In this document: in pieces, positions 14,001-27,359 of the stretch | How the letters are laid out: each line of letters opens with the position of its first letter | Numbering within the stretch: the stretch's first letter is position 1 | NCBI GenBank assembly: GCA_008508345.1 | Contig: QNGE01000118.1 | Span: 280,710-344,709, forward strand | DNA length: 64,000 bases | Direction: 5' to 3' | Source: Paragonimus westermani | Lineage: Eukaryota > Platyhelminthes > Trematoda > Plagiorchiida > Troglotrematidae | Made by a program: the position numbers and the translations under genes | The notes under the pieces: generated by a model | Seen by the model: the letters and a program-made list of their open reading frames with translations, nothing else | Databases searched by the model: none | What the model was told of the DNA's origin: nothing

Positions 14001-16255
14001 CTTTCCATATGATGTCAAATTTTTTTTTTATCTAGTAGTTGAACTTCATCAGTTACACTTAGTTTTACACATCACTGCATTTTCGTATCACCACCGTAAG
14101 GATCATGCGACGGCACAGAAATGCACGTAGTGGTTGGCGGCATCCGATTCGAATGGACGTAGTACTGCTGATTGGTCTTGAATTAATACATCTCTTCCAG
14201 CTCTGGTTAAGTGTGATTTTCACAGGGAACCAGCATCAGTTCACAGCATTCTCTTCGTCAAATTGCCAACTAAAAGTTTTAGAAACAGCCACTTTTGATA
14301 TCCCTCTCAACGGTGAATATATGTCTGGTCAGACAACTAAGTGCAGCTTTTTTTCAAAACCTTACACAAAATCCGACAATTAACTTCATATTCTTCACCA
14401 GTGACTGAGTCTATAGCACGACACCGACGTCAAGATGGACCATCATCATATGATAGGGTAATAATCGGCCCCAGCTAGTGATTCGTAAACGAATAAATCC
14501 GGGTGACACCAAATCCAATGTTACACTGCTAGAGGAAGCAGAGTAAGTGGGGAGGTCAGGCATTTCCCGAACGCCGTTTCAACGACCAAAAGTGTCCCCG
14601 CCAAAGTGCTGCCAACTGGTTAATTTGGAATCACTTTTAGACAGAGCAGGTGTTATATGCTTAACATTTCTGTCTCGCATTAGGCCGATGCTACAGACCG
14701 GCTGTGTACCATTCTTAAAGTTAGCGCCGTTCAGTTAGTCGAGTGCACCACCAACTCATAACGACAGTGTGGTACGTGAGGATAGATAATTTTAGTGCCC
14801 AGCAGGGGGAATGTCACCCTATTCCAGTGGTCAGAAATAAATATAGATTAACTGACGTGCTCAATTATTTAGTCAAGCACAAATGTCCTGCCACTGTATA
14901 CTTCAAGCGATGAGGAGTAAAATGTCTACCTCACGACAGAACAAAATAAAAAGCGTTGAGGTTGGTGACAAAAGACTAACCATCCAGGCCAATATCAGCT
15001 AAGCAAGGCAACAGCAGGAAACATGTATTAAATGTGATCAAGGTACACAACTGCCTGAGTATCTCACAAGTTTAGCGGCATCATCAACAGAAGGAAACAT
15101 CAAATAATCGCTGAAGTCAGCTTGGTGGTGTAGTTGAAAGCGGACGCCGCTGATTTAAAAACTCTTGATCTAAGAAGCTAACTCAACCATAATCCAACCT
15201 AACTAGGAATGCTTCCAAACTGTTCACAACCTGAACACATATGTATATATGTTGTCATCAATGTTTGGCAGTTAAAGTTGCACACCAGCACCTTATCAGC
15301 ACTCGTTCGCTGTCATCTCAGGCAGACAACGTTCCGCATATTTTTCGTAGATGCATATATTAGTTTTAGAATCCGAATACATTGGAAATGTTGTTAATTT
15401 GTCTCAACTATAATGAAAGCGCTTTGTTACATACAGTAGTGTTGATCATGTTTTGGTTACTTGTGAGTAGTGAATAACCCACTTGAAGATAAGTGTCTGC
15501 TGTAGCAATAAAAGAAGTGTATTAAAACCCTTAATCGAATGCAATTGTCCGCTGCTTCCAATTTAACGATGAACATCATTTGAGAAACAGCTATTTATGA
15601 ATGACTGCCGAAAATTTCTACCGTTAGATGAGATTTCTCAGCCAAATGATAGGAACGACGGATATTTTTATGTTGTTAGCCGACCAGTCTACTCATGCGG
15701 AAGCCGTGTTCAGCAAGTGCGGTTCTACTGTTTACGACTGAATAAAACACCCAATTCGAAAACGCTGATTGTTGGGACCAGACGTGAAATGTTTTCTGTT
15801 GAATATATATTTTACATAGATTTTTTAGAAACTGGAGGTAAAAATGAATTTGATAAACTTCATCAAGGACCTATTAGGTGCCCCAAACAATTGGATCAGG
15901 GATTCTTGAATGAACATCTCAAAAACCCCCACTAAACTGCGTTTAGAAAAAAGTTTTCAAAACGCCTGAAACCTATGGAGGACAAGTGCAGGTGATCAGC
16001 AGTTCTTGAGTGATTAGGATTAAACCGTCACTTGTGCCGCCTTAATCAGTGTAGGAATCAACCTTCGATAAATGGTTGGTCTCACTTTAGTTTGTGTGCA
16101 CTGTGAGCTCTCACCCTGATAAAGCTAAATTGATTGGAGAATGTGGGAAGTAGCATATAATCAGAGAGAGACCCGGCGATGACAGTACCTGTAGGATATC
16201 TTGGGGGGTCAAAATTCATTCCGACTGATAACGTCTCGCTTCCTTCTTTGACCCT
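11046..16255. other. Intergenic or intronic DNA, no gene recognised
   Basis: Several open frames of 90-112 codons occur (11416-11691, 11621-11935, 13040-13363 minus, 15597-15935), but they overlap in competing frames or stand alone, and none shows a known motif. I see no splice-site-bounded exon that I can support, no tRNA and no repeat family that I can name. Confidence 0.55.
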
Positions 16256-16626
16256 GTGTAACTAATCGCCTGTTGCTGTCGTTCTCACAATCCACATCCG
16301 AAAGTACAAATCCTCCAGTACAAACTCCCGCCCACAAACCAGTTACCGTATACAACCACTCCCCCTTCGTTCCTCTAAACAGGACCTTCCGAAGGGCCGC
16401 CATCACCCCGTCATCAGCTAATCGGTCTACAAGGAAGCCGAATATTCAATCACACGCTAGATCGATCCGATCGCATTTTGTCGGTTTATCGTTGCTTTCA
16501 ATTGTGTATGTAGCCCCTTCAGGGCATGTTACAGCTAATCGTTGTTGTTATCATAAGTATACAAAAAAATTGAGGTTATGTTATTCCCAATCTGTTTATC
16601 AAATTGAGGTTTATTTTTGTACTTGA
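16256..16626 (+). other. Possible C-terminal and 3' tail remnant of a retroelement
   Basis: A 117-codon frame (16273-16626) encodes a Ser/Thr/Pro-rich segment. A basic stretch (RSTRKPNIQSHARSIRSHF) follows that resembles the basic, low-complexity tail often seen after retroelement integrase domains. The DNA near 16572-16597 (TGTTATTCCCAATCTGTTTA) closely matches sequence downstream of the hammerhead-like tails at 57.0 kb (minus) and 26.9 kb (plus). No integrase or reverse transcriptase motif is present, so this is a weak inference. It could equally be a chance frame beside a dispersed short repeat. Confidence 0.3.
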
Positions 16627-19600
16627 TTATGCTGCTTGTATGCATAGTATCACGTTACCAATGGGTCGATTTTGTTTGCATATCCGGTGTTGTTGCCTGC
16701 ATGCCCGCCGCTAGGTGTTCGTCGGAAAAACTTACACTTCCAGTATTCGCTCAGATATTTGGTATATCAGAGGTGTTCAGTTAGTAACCCCTCCGAGAAT
16801 CTTCTTCCGGACTTGACATTGTTCGAAAAATTAGTTTCAAACAATAAAAATAAGCAACTGCGCGCTTGGTTTTCGCACAATCAAACGCCAGATCCTTCCT
16901 GAATAAACACCTCTAGACATAGATTGTCTTTTGGTTTTCTGAGGGTGCTTACTATGGGGGTTTGCTGTACATCACTTCACCATTGAACATAAAGTCGCAC
17001 ATGCATGAGATGCTCCATGATTTACGATCAGCAAGTATGAACCTCGCCAAACACTCAATGATCTTAGAGAAACAGATTGAAAATATTGGTTTCTCTCTGT
17101 TTCCATCACTGAATGTGTGAGTTATTTGAGCAAGTTAGTTTCGTTCGCACAGATCATTGGGTACATTGATTAGTCACACAGAGGAGGAGTGGAGTCTTAC
17201 CGTGTGTGCTTAGGTGGCGCCCTTATCAAGCACCGCCTTCTCGAATTCAGACGACTCAATTATATCCAGTGGTTGCAGGTTGATTGCCACATAGTACATT
17301 ACGGTGATTGACCCGTATAAGCTGTCTTAATTTCCAAATATAATTTCAGATTACTATTCGGTAACAGACAACCGTCTACTCAGTAGGCTGTTCGTTCAAT
17401 ACTGTGTTCATTTCTCATTCGCAACACTCTTCCGCTGTGAATCTTGATGTTTTCGCCAAAGATGTTCAGCTTGTACTTCAGCCGCTCAGAGGACCTATTG
17501 TCTTTTTATCTAGATTATATGATAGGTTTTTTCTACAGACCATGCAGGCACTGACGTGTTTTCTCACATAGGACACTCCAATCATTCTTATTAATCTCAC
17601 GCCGCTCTCGTTCAATGTGATTCTGCCTCCCAACTTTTCCTATGTCTAATTCACTACTTGCGCTGACGCTTACACATAGGGTGTGTAGTTTCGTTTGTTT
17701 GACACGCTGTCTCTTTAACAGAAAGCATCGCTATTACACTTTCAAAAAGCTAGTTTCTCAGCTTGCACCGCCTCACTTCAGGTTCTTCCAATTCACTCGT
17801 ATATTCTACTTTTCAAACCTAACCGGATACATGCACGTTTAGGGTTAGCCAAGTGAATATGGCTGGTTAAAAATTCGCCTGTCAGGTGCGATAAGACCTT
17901 TCTCGTGTTACGTTTGCATAAACACTTCGCAGTTGTGTAGTTCCATAAGCTTAGCAAAAATTGCCAGAAGTGGCTGTTTGCAAAATTAACTTGAGTTCTA
18001 TGGAGATAGACGGGGTTGAAAAAAGAGCCTAAACCTGGCAGATGGAACCATGAAAAATTATACATCGGAACGATCACGGTACTTATGATTCGTGTTCAAA
18101 TTTTTATCTGAACACGGTGAAATCTTTCAACCGTTGGATTGTTTTAAAAAACACAATTTACTTACACAGATTTTCAACCTCTTCCAAGATATTTTACACT
18201 CAGCTGTCTTGGATATATGCTTAGTTCGTAATCAGTCTGATCAGTCCACAAAAATAAACTTTTATCCAAATTTGAGCGTCCAACCCAAGAAGTCAACAAT
18301 CCAAAGTCTTCCCACACAACACTGTATTTGTTTGTTGCTTGCTAGTTTCATTCTCATCGGTCGTGTTGTTTACTTGCTGTAGTTGAGGATTTTTACCTAA
18401 AAAGCTGCACGCGTACATATCGCTCTTTCAGGTGTTAATCTGAAATTTCACTACTCACACTCCAAATAAATCTTGTTCGGTTTACCTAAGCATTTCAACA
18501 TATGACATTTTTCACCATAAAACAAATTCCGGCTAACTAAACTAATTGCATAAATGTTTCCGCACAGGACGCCAATTTTCTTTCATTTTCCCACAGTATT
18601 TTCAATAACTAGAAGATTGTTAACATTTTTGTAAAGGCATCTGTGGCACAACTTACTGCATCTCATTCCTAATGTTTACGCAGAAGTTATTTCTCTTCTG
18701 CAAGTGGATACACGTACACTGATTTTTCGTTAATTAAGTAAGTATTTAAAGATGAGATTTCATTTACCAGGTACAACAGAGCCTCTTAAGAAGGGAGCAG
18801 TAGATGGTTGACGAGAATAGCGAACATAAGTTGTTTCCCCGATAGACTGTGTGCCTGCTGAATAATCGTCAATAGTAAGCTACCTTCGTTATCATGATAA
18901 CACTGATATCAATTACGTAAAGTGTACTTACGCTTCTTCTTGACATCACGACTTGACATTTGGACACATTAAGTGGTATTAGAAAGCCCCAGAAACAACG
19001 CTTGCTATGTCAGTCGAGTTGATGTTCAGCAAAACTTTCTCAGCATTACAGGTTTCTAAGATCAATGCACTGAGTGGAAAACGGTACGCGGAAAAGAATC
19101 TGTGATTTTAAAATCAATGGTTCTACATATTACGTTATCACCTATTTTTTATTCCACTTAAAAATTTTACTTATTAACATTATTCTACTCACTGTACTGT
19201 TATATGGTGACAGATTAGAGATTGTTGTGAACGCAAAATGATATAAGTTGACGAATTATTCAGAAGTTTGATCAAATGCGAAGTCCTGACTAGACATAAA
19301 AATATTGTATAATGCAACGATGATAAATGCGAAAAATTGATTTTGAGTGATCTTCAGTAAAGCTAGTCTCTTAATCATTCGTTTACAGCAGACGTGATAG
19401 CAAGTAGAAAGTCATTCAGATTGAATGCATGCACCAAGTGCTACCTGAATCTCGTCGTAGCCCGAGTTGTTTTCTATATACTTCATATAATCCGATATTC
19501 TTCAAGGTGTCTTTTGTCGCGACGTTAAGAAATCTACTTCAATGTTCAATTTTTTGTTTTGTTTTTTCCCAGAGTACTTCTACGAAGTTCTAATTTTTCT

Positions 19601-19985
19601 CTAGCTATCTGTGAAAAAACTTTTCTCAAGCAAAAAATAGAAAATCTCAGAATTAATTTGTCACAGCAACGAATGGTATCGACAGATAGTACCGAGGGGT
19701 TGTGGAAAAGTTTGTTTACATTTTCCAGTGATGAAAACCACATCTTCAGAAACAAACAATGATTTCAGAACACGTTACTATGAGGCAACTCAGGTAAACC
19801 TCTTGGGATATGTCTATCCCAGGTAGCAAAATGATTACAAGTATTATTGCTTTACCACACAAAAATGGTGTGACTTGTAGGCTATCTCTGTTCACCGAAT
19901 CCCGTTTGTGTCAAATGTGAAAAAGATTTGGTTTAGAGAGTTGACAGGTCTGAGGTTGTCATTCTGTGTACCACACACTCAATTA
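16627..19985. other. Intergenic or intronic DNA, no gene recognised
   Basis: Only frames below 100 codons occur (for example 17793-18077 minus and 18092-18382 plus). They carry no recognisable domain. The stretch is AT-rich and I saw no RNA gene or repeat family in it. Confidence 0.55.
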
Positions 19986-20110
19986 GTTTGATGAAAGAAA
20001 ATGTGGTTTATTGCTTCACCTTTGATATACAGGTTTCCTGTATATGTGAACTGACGTTTCGAAAAGTTTCTGCACTGGTCTAGCGTGTAGTTCAATTTAA
20101 ACAATATTCC
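19986..20110 (-). repeat. Candidate retroelement 3' tail with hairpin and AATAAA
   Basis: Read on the minus strand, this segment holds TTTTCGAAACGTCAGTTC, then a perfect 9-bp hairpin with a 3-base loop (arms ATATACAGG and CCTGTATAT, 20025-20045), then AATAAA (20007-20012). GAAACGTC matches the 3' half of a hammerhead core with stem III ACGT and a cleavable C, but no CTGANGA box with a pairing stem I precedes it. A decayed retroelement tail is the simplest reading. No coding region lies upstream. Confidence 0.35.
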
Positions 20111-21339
20111 ATTTCTGTTATGTGATCTAAAAGCTTGCACTGCACTATAGGCAAAACGTTATCGCCAGATAACTCAGACACATGCTTCAATGGATCTCAC
20201 TTTTCTCAAAAAAACAAAAATCCGTCTTTCAGTTAATCTTTATGCGTCAAAGGCATGTAATTAACTTTAATCAGCCAGTTTCAATTGCATTGCTTAGCCT
20301 GGATCTTTTTTGATAAGCCTTTATTTTGAAGATTCTAGAAACAGCACGCAGTATTGCATCATATAAGGGTTTCCAACTTGACAAAATTCAGCGACCTGAG
20401 ATACACAGCACACATTGGTTGATCGCACTAACCGTACTGCAAGAAGCCAGCTCCGAGTAGAATAACACTGATGAATTCATGAATATTACTTAAGATGTAA
20501 ACGGTTCTGGTCTCCGAAATTCCATCCATAGACCTGGGACCAAAAAAACTACCTCACAAGCACACGCTCAGAGTAAGACTGATGTCCAGCCGCTTTCATA
20601 CTCCCACAGATTTGTTAATAAGGTTGTGAAAGCCGGTAATGTCACCAGTGGACGACAGGCAAGTAGGTGAACCTGCACGATCGTAGACGGCCGATTACAG
20701 TGTACCTCAATGAATCGCCCCTAAACTATGAAGCTTGAGTATGAAACAAGAAGCTAGCGGAACACAAGTCGTTAAAACACAGGATCACTGGCACAAATGA
20801 GTTTCTCACTTATAAGTTATCCAAATGCTAAACATGTTGCTAACAGTGTGTTAAGGTGAGATAACCAGTGTGACGGTGAACTCGTTTGGTGCTTTTCGCC
20901 GAGCTTACGCGGCAGAGTACATGTTCTTGAACAGAACAGACCGAGACCATTCATAAGTATCTTCATATTCTTGTCGATGATATCCAAGTAAAAGCCGCTT
21001 TGATTATTTATTATTTTAATGAGCTAAACTGATCGATACTACTGTGCTCCTGGGAAGGTCAGCTTCAACAGCTGCAAACTCACAAGTTCGATGCGTTTGT
21101 GTAAAACTAAATCAATAATCTTCAGACCGGGTTCTAAATAGCAACGGCGCCCCGTGTTGTGACATCAGTGACTTTCGAAAATATTTTTACGACGGTCATA
21201 GTAAACTTCTGCAGGTACAACACAAATCAGTATACTTGAAAACTTCTAAGAACGACTTGCTCTGTCTTATCTTGTGAATCATGGCCAACTGAATGCCACT
21301 TATTGTGAGCAGATGGCAGGGTGTAGACTTTTGCCAGCA
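20111..21339. other. Intergenic or intronic DNA, no gene recognised
   Basis: No open frame longer than about 60 codons and no repeat that I can assign was found. Confidence 0.55.
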
Positions 21340-21575
21340 AACTTTTTCCGATTATTCACCTTGAACACCGCCTAAAACCGATCACTGGTGTCACATTACT
21401 ATGAGCGGTTCATTTAGCCAACTTCGAAAATAAAAGCTGTGTTCGAGTTTCGCCTTCGTAATAACTCATCATTAGTGTATATCATTACCATGGCCAACAG
21501 CAGAACTCCGGCTACGCTCCCGTGAAGTAACCATGTCGATTACCACACGACTGACCTCACAATGGGCGTCACTGA
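21340..21575 (-). repeat. tRNA-derived SINE copy 3, minus strand
   Basis: On the minus strand the order is the head TGTGAGGTCAGTCGTGTGGT (A-box region, about 21540-21561), then GTAGCCGGAGTTCTGC (B-box region, about 21498-21514), then the body word CGAAACTCGAACACAGC and the TTTTCGAAGTTGGC segment. This is the same order as in copies 59.7 and 60.2 kb. The B box has lost the central CAAAT of the better copies. Confidence 0.65.
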
Positions 21576-24500
21576 ATTAGGCTACGCGCAGGACAAGCTA
21601 CATTCACTTATGAGTAATTTGCAGGGTCCGGCCTTAGCGACAACAAGTCAGTCTTTATTTTTACCCACCGAAAATGAGCAACCCCGCTGTCATGTAATTT
21701 AAGTCTGCCTGAACAAAGGTGATGGAATTCATACATACGAACGCTTTCGCCACAGTGTACAGCAATCCAGTCCGAAATTTTCTCCATATTGTTCGACTCT
21801 GCAGCAGGTCTTCTTCTGGAACGTCCCGGACAGGCTTATTGGCGACACTCAAAGAAGGGTGTCAGTTATGAAAAGTGTCTCAACGGAAGAGTAAAAAACT
21901 TCATAAAAAAAATTCCCGAGGTGGCTCGGAGAATTGGACCAATTCACAATGTACTACAGATGCCCGACTGATTGCTCAGCTATGATCCACAAAATCTCAA
22001 ACATATAGTGTCATCCGCAAGCGGACGTACCCCTATCAAGTTGGAGGTAAGGTTTACCTTGGAACATATTGTTAAGGTCAGTCGTCACGAGTTAAGTGAT
22101 TCGAAATTGTTACAGCTCCGCTTGATTGATGCACACATGAGTGGGAACCCAGCCTACAGGATTGTTACCTCCTTTGAAAGTCCCGTCTTACAAATCACCT
22201 GGTCGGAATACGCGTCAAAATGCTGTTAATGGATTGTCCGTTTTGCCAGTCGTATCAGTTATCATCACTTCCAGAATTGTTCAAACTATTCTGTCCGAGT
22301 GTGAACATATGAACTGAAATTTGTGGACAAAGATAGTTCTGTCGCCAGTGTAAACAAGAAACTTTCAACTTCCATTTCGGAATTGTTCCAGAAATGAACA
22401 TCAGTGGCGTCTAAATTAAAGGGTACGATAACACGGAGATTAGCTATATATCTAGGCTATTAGCTGATTACGTTTGTTAAGGATGGCCAGGTTCTGAAAG
22501 CATAATATTGCTCCAGTAAAATAGCAGGACCAAAAAATGAAATTATTTAATGACAAGCGATTTCATCTGACAAAAACAACTTGTTAAGTTTATCTTTCGG
22601 ACAATTGTTTCTGTACTCGTGAACATTCAACAAAAACTTTCATAATTTACCAGTATGTACTCAAAAATCTCGATTCATTCTGTATAAAACAGCATGTTTC
22701 GATGGGAATATCCCTGCGCCCAGGCATGATCGGGTCTAATAATTACGGTTTTCTAATTTCATAACTTTGCTTTAAGCCTGATGGTACTAATCAGCGACTT
22801 ACCCCCATTGTCGCCTCCTGTGTTCGGTAGTCAAGCATTTGATCGCAAATCTGTCAGTATAGTGAGTTGATGCTCATCTAGTAGGCGATACATACTACCA
22901 AGATATTGGTTATCATAATAAAACAACTTAATGGAATTCTGTGTAAGGACCTCAAAATTGCCAACAGATAAACCGAGTATCGTGTCTAATTGTTTTACCC
23001 GTTGCTAAACCTAAATTTTTACTGAGGATCTAATGAGAAGGCATCTAGTTCGTTTGAGAGGGGAAGAGTCTGAAAATGCTAAAGAAGTCTGGTAGGAACT
23101 GAAAAACTGACGAAATGTATGCGGTGGTATTTCTCCCTCAGTCCGAACAAATACTCTAATTACCTTTCCCTGCAAACCTTATCCAGTCTTCCAAAGCTGA
23201 TAGTGTTTTCACCCAATCAAATGCTGTTTTGATGCAGCTGTCAGATGCAAACAAAGTCCTCTCGACTGATCTTCGTGAACGAAACTGTGTCCCAGCTACA
23301 CCTGGAAGTGATCAGATTCCCTTATTCTTTCATTCTAATACCTTTCACGGATCTAATTGTCTGAAAATGTACACGCGTAAGTAATACTATAAAACACCTC
23401 GACACATATCAACAGACTCTTACCGAAGAGACCGATGAGATCAAAAGTTAGTTATGTAAGAAGACGTTTCTCACAGAGAGGAAACCCGTTTAACCCGAGG
23501 ACTATTTCCAGGACTGCCCTCAAACCAAAACATGCAGTACGCTTAGCGAAGGCCGTAACACTACATTAACTGAATTCCCGTCTGTGCGCATGTAAACACC
23601 TGGTGACCAAACTTCCATTAAGTTGACGATGATTCCACTGACACTATCGTTCTTCACTTTGTTTTCATACTGTTTTGTGAAACAGAATTTCCAGACTGAT
23701 TCACTCTCCACAAGACCTAATTTCTAATGGTCCCTATCCGTTTTTATTTGTCTTCGTTATGCTATCACCATCATACAGTCTTAACTGACAAAGTGGATTA
23801 CAAACTATATTTAATTTCATAGATGTTCAGGCCACATCTTGATCGCAACTTCGTTTTGGCTGGCAACAGTCAAACTATGCTAGACTTTGTCACCTTTCTC
23901 AGCGATGAAATATTCAGGTTGTGTTTTTCCGCTTCTCCTCTGATCCTCCAAATAACCGTGTCAAGAGAGAATGAAGGGATCTCGGTTCCATCTCAATGTA
24001 CGCTGTCTGCTCATTTTTTTCGAAGTGATGCATGAGGTTAGTTCACAAAATCATTGCGCGTGACATGTTATTCACTACAGTTGGTGTTTCCTCCAAGTCA
24101 TCCGAGAGGCAGATATGTCAATCGTGCATTTAAACGTTAGGCCTATCGGACAAAATTCACCTGGCTATCAGTTTTATGTCAACGCTAGGACAAAGAAGAT
24201 AAGTGGTCTCTGTTCTCGCATTGTTCACACGATCGGTTGATACCATCCGCCAACCCACTTTTCTTATCAGTTAGTGATTGCGTCCACCTCAATGAACGAA
24301 AGTGGTTTGTTTTCTCAACGCAAGCGTTTTTTATTTTTTATATAAACGATTATTCCGACATTTAGAATGAACATCACCCATAATTGATCGCAGCTGTCGC
24401 ATCCCCACACATATACCAGTCGAATTCTTGCAAAAAGAAGCTCGATACCCAAGTTTCTCCTCCGTTAAAGCACGACCACGAATGGAACTTCCGCCGCATT

Positions 24501-26850
24501 TTTATGACAAGAGACACAATAATTGTCTTGTTAAATCCAATCGGTGATATTTTGACCAGGACTTCCCTCCCAGGTGAGCCCAGTGCTTCTTTTCGAAAAT
24601 CTGAAGGAATGCGACAGCGGTGATTACTTGTGGTGAGGTTCAATATTTATGATAACCAAAAATGATCAATTCGCTGTCAGGCGAAATTTTGATTGCCTCT
24701 CACTGGTGTTCGTATTTACACAATAGTCGAACAAGATGAAGTAAAACAGCACTTAAGATTACACACACACAGTATGAAATCGATTATTCATGACGGCAGC
24801 TTCAGACTGACGACTGTGTTTCTTTATTGACAGTGTGTGTGCGATGCAATAGATTACATGACCAGTTGGCGGACATGCTCGTCTCATGTAGACGGGCTGA
24901 ACTACTTGATTTTACTCCCGCTGTTTTGTTCTGGCCAAGTAGACGGTCCACCGCCGGCTCCGGGCTCGTGAATACATTAAGAGTAGATACACGAAAACGC
25001 TGGTACTTTCAGTAGATGGATTGCAAAATAAGCCATGAAGACGAGGAAACCATGGAAGGTCCGACTGAATGCTGACTGAACTTGCTGACTGTATTGTTCC
25101 ATCGCACCATTACTTCTGTAGGCCAACTTCAAGGTGACTGTCCCCTTACACACCCTTGTTTGGCTCGGTGAGTAACGGTGTCTCTTGTTCTGCTACTCAG
25201 TGAATGCAAAAGATAGCTGTCTGATTGAAATTTCGATCGCAGTGACTTCAGCACAACAGATTAAAAACAAAACAGTTGCATTAAAAAACTTACTTATAAA
25301 GATCTGAGTGAATAAATAGCGAAACTATGAACCAACCATAAAACACCTGGACTCCCGATTGGTGCTTTGTCACACATCATCAACCGTATTGTTTACGTGC
25401 TAATAAAAATCGTTTCCAGCGCAACATTCAGCGCGAATACGAAACAGGCCATACAGGCGTTATTTGGATTGTGGTTTGCAAATTACTCACAAGTAAACCC
25501 ATTAATTTCAATTTGCATTATAACCAATTACTGTCAAAAACAATTTGGGTTATATTCCTCACATACACTGCAATAAGTCCTAATAGTTGTGAAAGGTAAA
25601 CCTTTCCACTCTAGCACACTATTCGACACAATACGTTTGTTCTGTTCTTCGTCATTCCCTAGTAGCGATTCTTTACTTAAAATTAATGGACTAGATTACC
25701 GCCTGTTAACAAGCACAATGGTAGCAGATTAGTTCAACAAAACCAGCCGTAGCTAGCTATCTGTATAATTATCCAGCACTCTGTCTACTGTCTCAATCAA
25801 AGCGTTTACGGTGCATCTATGTGACAGGAGCTTCTGATGTCAGTATAACGAACGATGCTCTTAAATGCTAACTGGCACATATTTATCAGGTGATTTTCAA
25901 CATTTTTGTGTACATTTTTTGTTTTTCATGAACACATGTAAGTTTTAATGATTTGCGGTTTAATAATATTTATTTCAGACTTTGAACGAGCAGTTCGTCT
26001 CACGACCCCAACCGTTATCAGGTAACGGTTAGAAAACCGCATCTCAGCTCCACATCGTTAAGGCTCTGTTTACTTAAGGTACCGAAGTGTTGGATTACTT
26101 CTTCTACAGTGAATAACACAGAATGACTTTCGACTTGTTAGGTTAGCTTTGGTTAATTGTAGTTGACAACGCTGGCTTCTTTCAAACTAGCAAATGCTTT
26201 CTCTTAAAGCCAAGCATATCCCACTGGCAGCTGACGAAAAATGTTTCAGATATTGCTGAATGCCAGCAGCTGGCAACTAAACAGAAGCCTGCGCTTGTAT
26301 AGTTAATAATAAGCGCATGGTTTATTCTTAAGTACTGTTGCGAATTTTGGAGGCAGTACACGATTTCCTAGTTTGACAGCACAGGAAATACTTTCCTAAA
26401 ACAACTCTGCAAAACTTTCTTGTCCTTACCCGACAGTTAACGCCCGAGAACACTTGGCAGTCACTCCTGATATAGATTTGACTGTCAACATTATCCATTC
26501 GCGACAAATCTGCACCATTGCTAACATTTTCCAACCGATCTCACGCTTTTGACTGATGAGAGACTGCAAAACAATTTCCTGTCAAAAGTTGTGCCTTCCT
26601 ATTAATTTGCTGACGCAGTGTGCAGCGGACAGATAACAGTTGTCCAGAATGACCAGTAATTCAGTTATCTAATTTCAAACATGTAGTTTTTATGCATCAA
26701 AAAATGCCTCAAGGTTAAACAAATGTCACGTTATTCCTAACTGTCGTTCGCCACAACAATGCAAAGATGACGTTGGGGAAGCAGGTTTTTCCTAAACAAA
26801 ATGTGCGCAGGCAAACTGGACAGAAAAGTAGTTTGTTAATTTGATTTTAA
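21576..26850. other. Intergenic or intronic DNA, no gene recognised
   Basis: One plus-strand frame stays open from 21789 to 22229 apart from a single TGA at 21969-21971, giving about 145 codons. Its translation has no motif that I recognise, so I do not call it a gene. Opposed short frames at 24374-24643 are also unassigned. A degraded SINE-like word (TTTCGATCGCAGTGA) near 25230 recurs in the copy at 37.3 kb but is too short to annotate. Confidence 0.5.
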
Positions 26851-26854
26851 CTAC

Positions 26855-26945
26855 AATATTCCTGATGAAGGCCACCCGAGGTGATTGATTACAACTTTTT
26901 CGTAACGCTTTGTTATTCTTAATCTGTTTATTGGTGTTAAGAACA
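26855..26945 (+). repeat. Decayed hammerhead-bearing retroelement tail
   Basis: The segment begins CCTGATGAAGGCCACCCGAG and ends in TCGTAACGC...TGTTATTCTTAATCTG. It aligns with the minus-strand tail at 57.03-57.07 kb over the CTGANGA box, the CACC/GGTG hairpin with a CGA loop, and the downstream ATTACAACTT...CGTAACG block. Relative to that copy about 10 bases are missing, including the GAAA box and the 3' strand of stem I, so this copy could not self-cleave. Confidence 0.5.
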
Positions 26946-27124
26946 GTCAATAATCATTTGGATGTATGCATGACTTTATCAAATTTTTTTCTCAACCGGT
27001 CAGTCGAGTAGCCACGAAATCTTCTAAGTGTTGGACAAAGTCAGTTGGCTGTACTTAACTGAACAGTGCACCACTTACTAGTAGTCGAGGATTTGGGTAA
27101 CTTCAGCCTGAGCGTCACGCAGAG

Positions 27125-27305
27125 TTGTTCGCAGTATCCGCAAGCAGATAAGCTTTTCAGCCAGTCTGTTTCAAAAAGAAGCCTCAGACTCGATTGTCGC
27201 TGTCGTCAGGGCTTGTAAGTAGCTCTTTCCTTTACCGTCAGCAAGCTTAGGAATTTGATCATGCTTTCATGAAACACCCGTGATATTTTAGATCACTAAC
27301 ATGTC
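27125..27305 (-). repeat. tRNA-derived SINE copy 4a, minus strand, partial
   Basis: On the minus strand it carries a diverged tRNA-like head (about 27240-27305), then the body words GACAGCGACAATCGAGTCTG and GCTTCTTTTTGAAACAGACT, as in the other SINE copies. It lies head to head with copy 4b, about 60 bp away, giving an inverted SINE pair. Confidence 0.6.
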
Positions 27306-27359
27306 CGATGATATCGGAGATCCTAATCGCTCTCGGGAATCTGAATCGTAAGGCAATCA

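Noticed and set aside
21789..22229. 145-codon frame with one internal TGA as a broken exon or gene
   Set aside because: The translation matched nothing I know, and it starts at TTG. One stop in 145 codons is not strong evidence of past coding.
24374..24643. Opposed frames of 79 and 89 codons at 24.4-24.6 kb as a gene pair
   Set aside because: They are complementary frames of the same DNA with no motif on either strand; such mirror frames arise by codon bias or chance.
24765..24776. Short CA run as a microsatellite locus
   Set aside because: Only a few repeat units (about 12 bases), too short to be notable.
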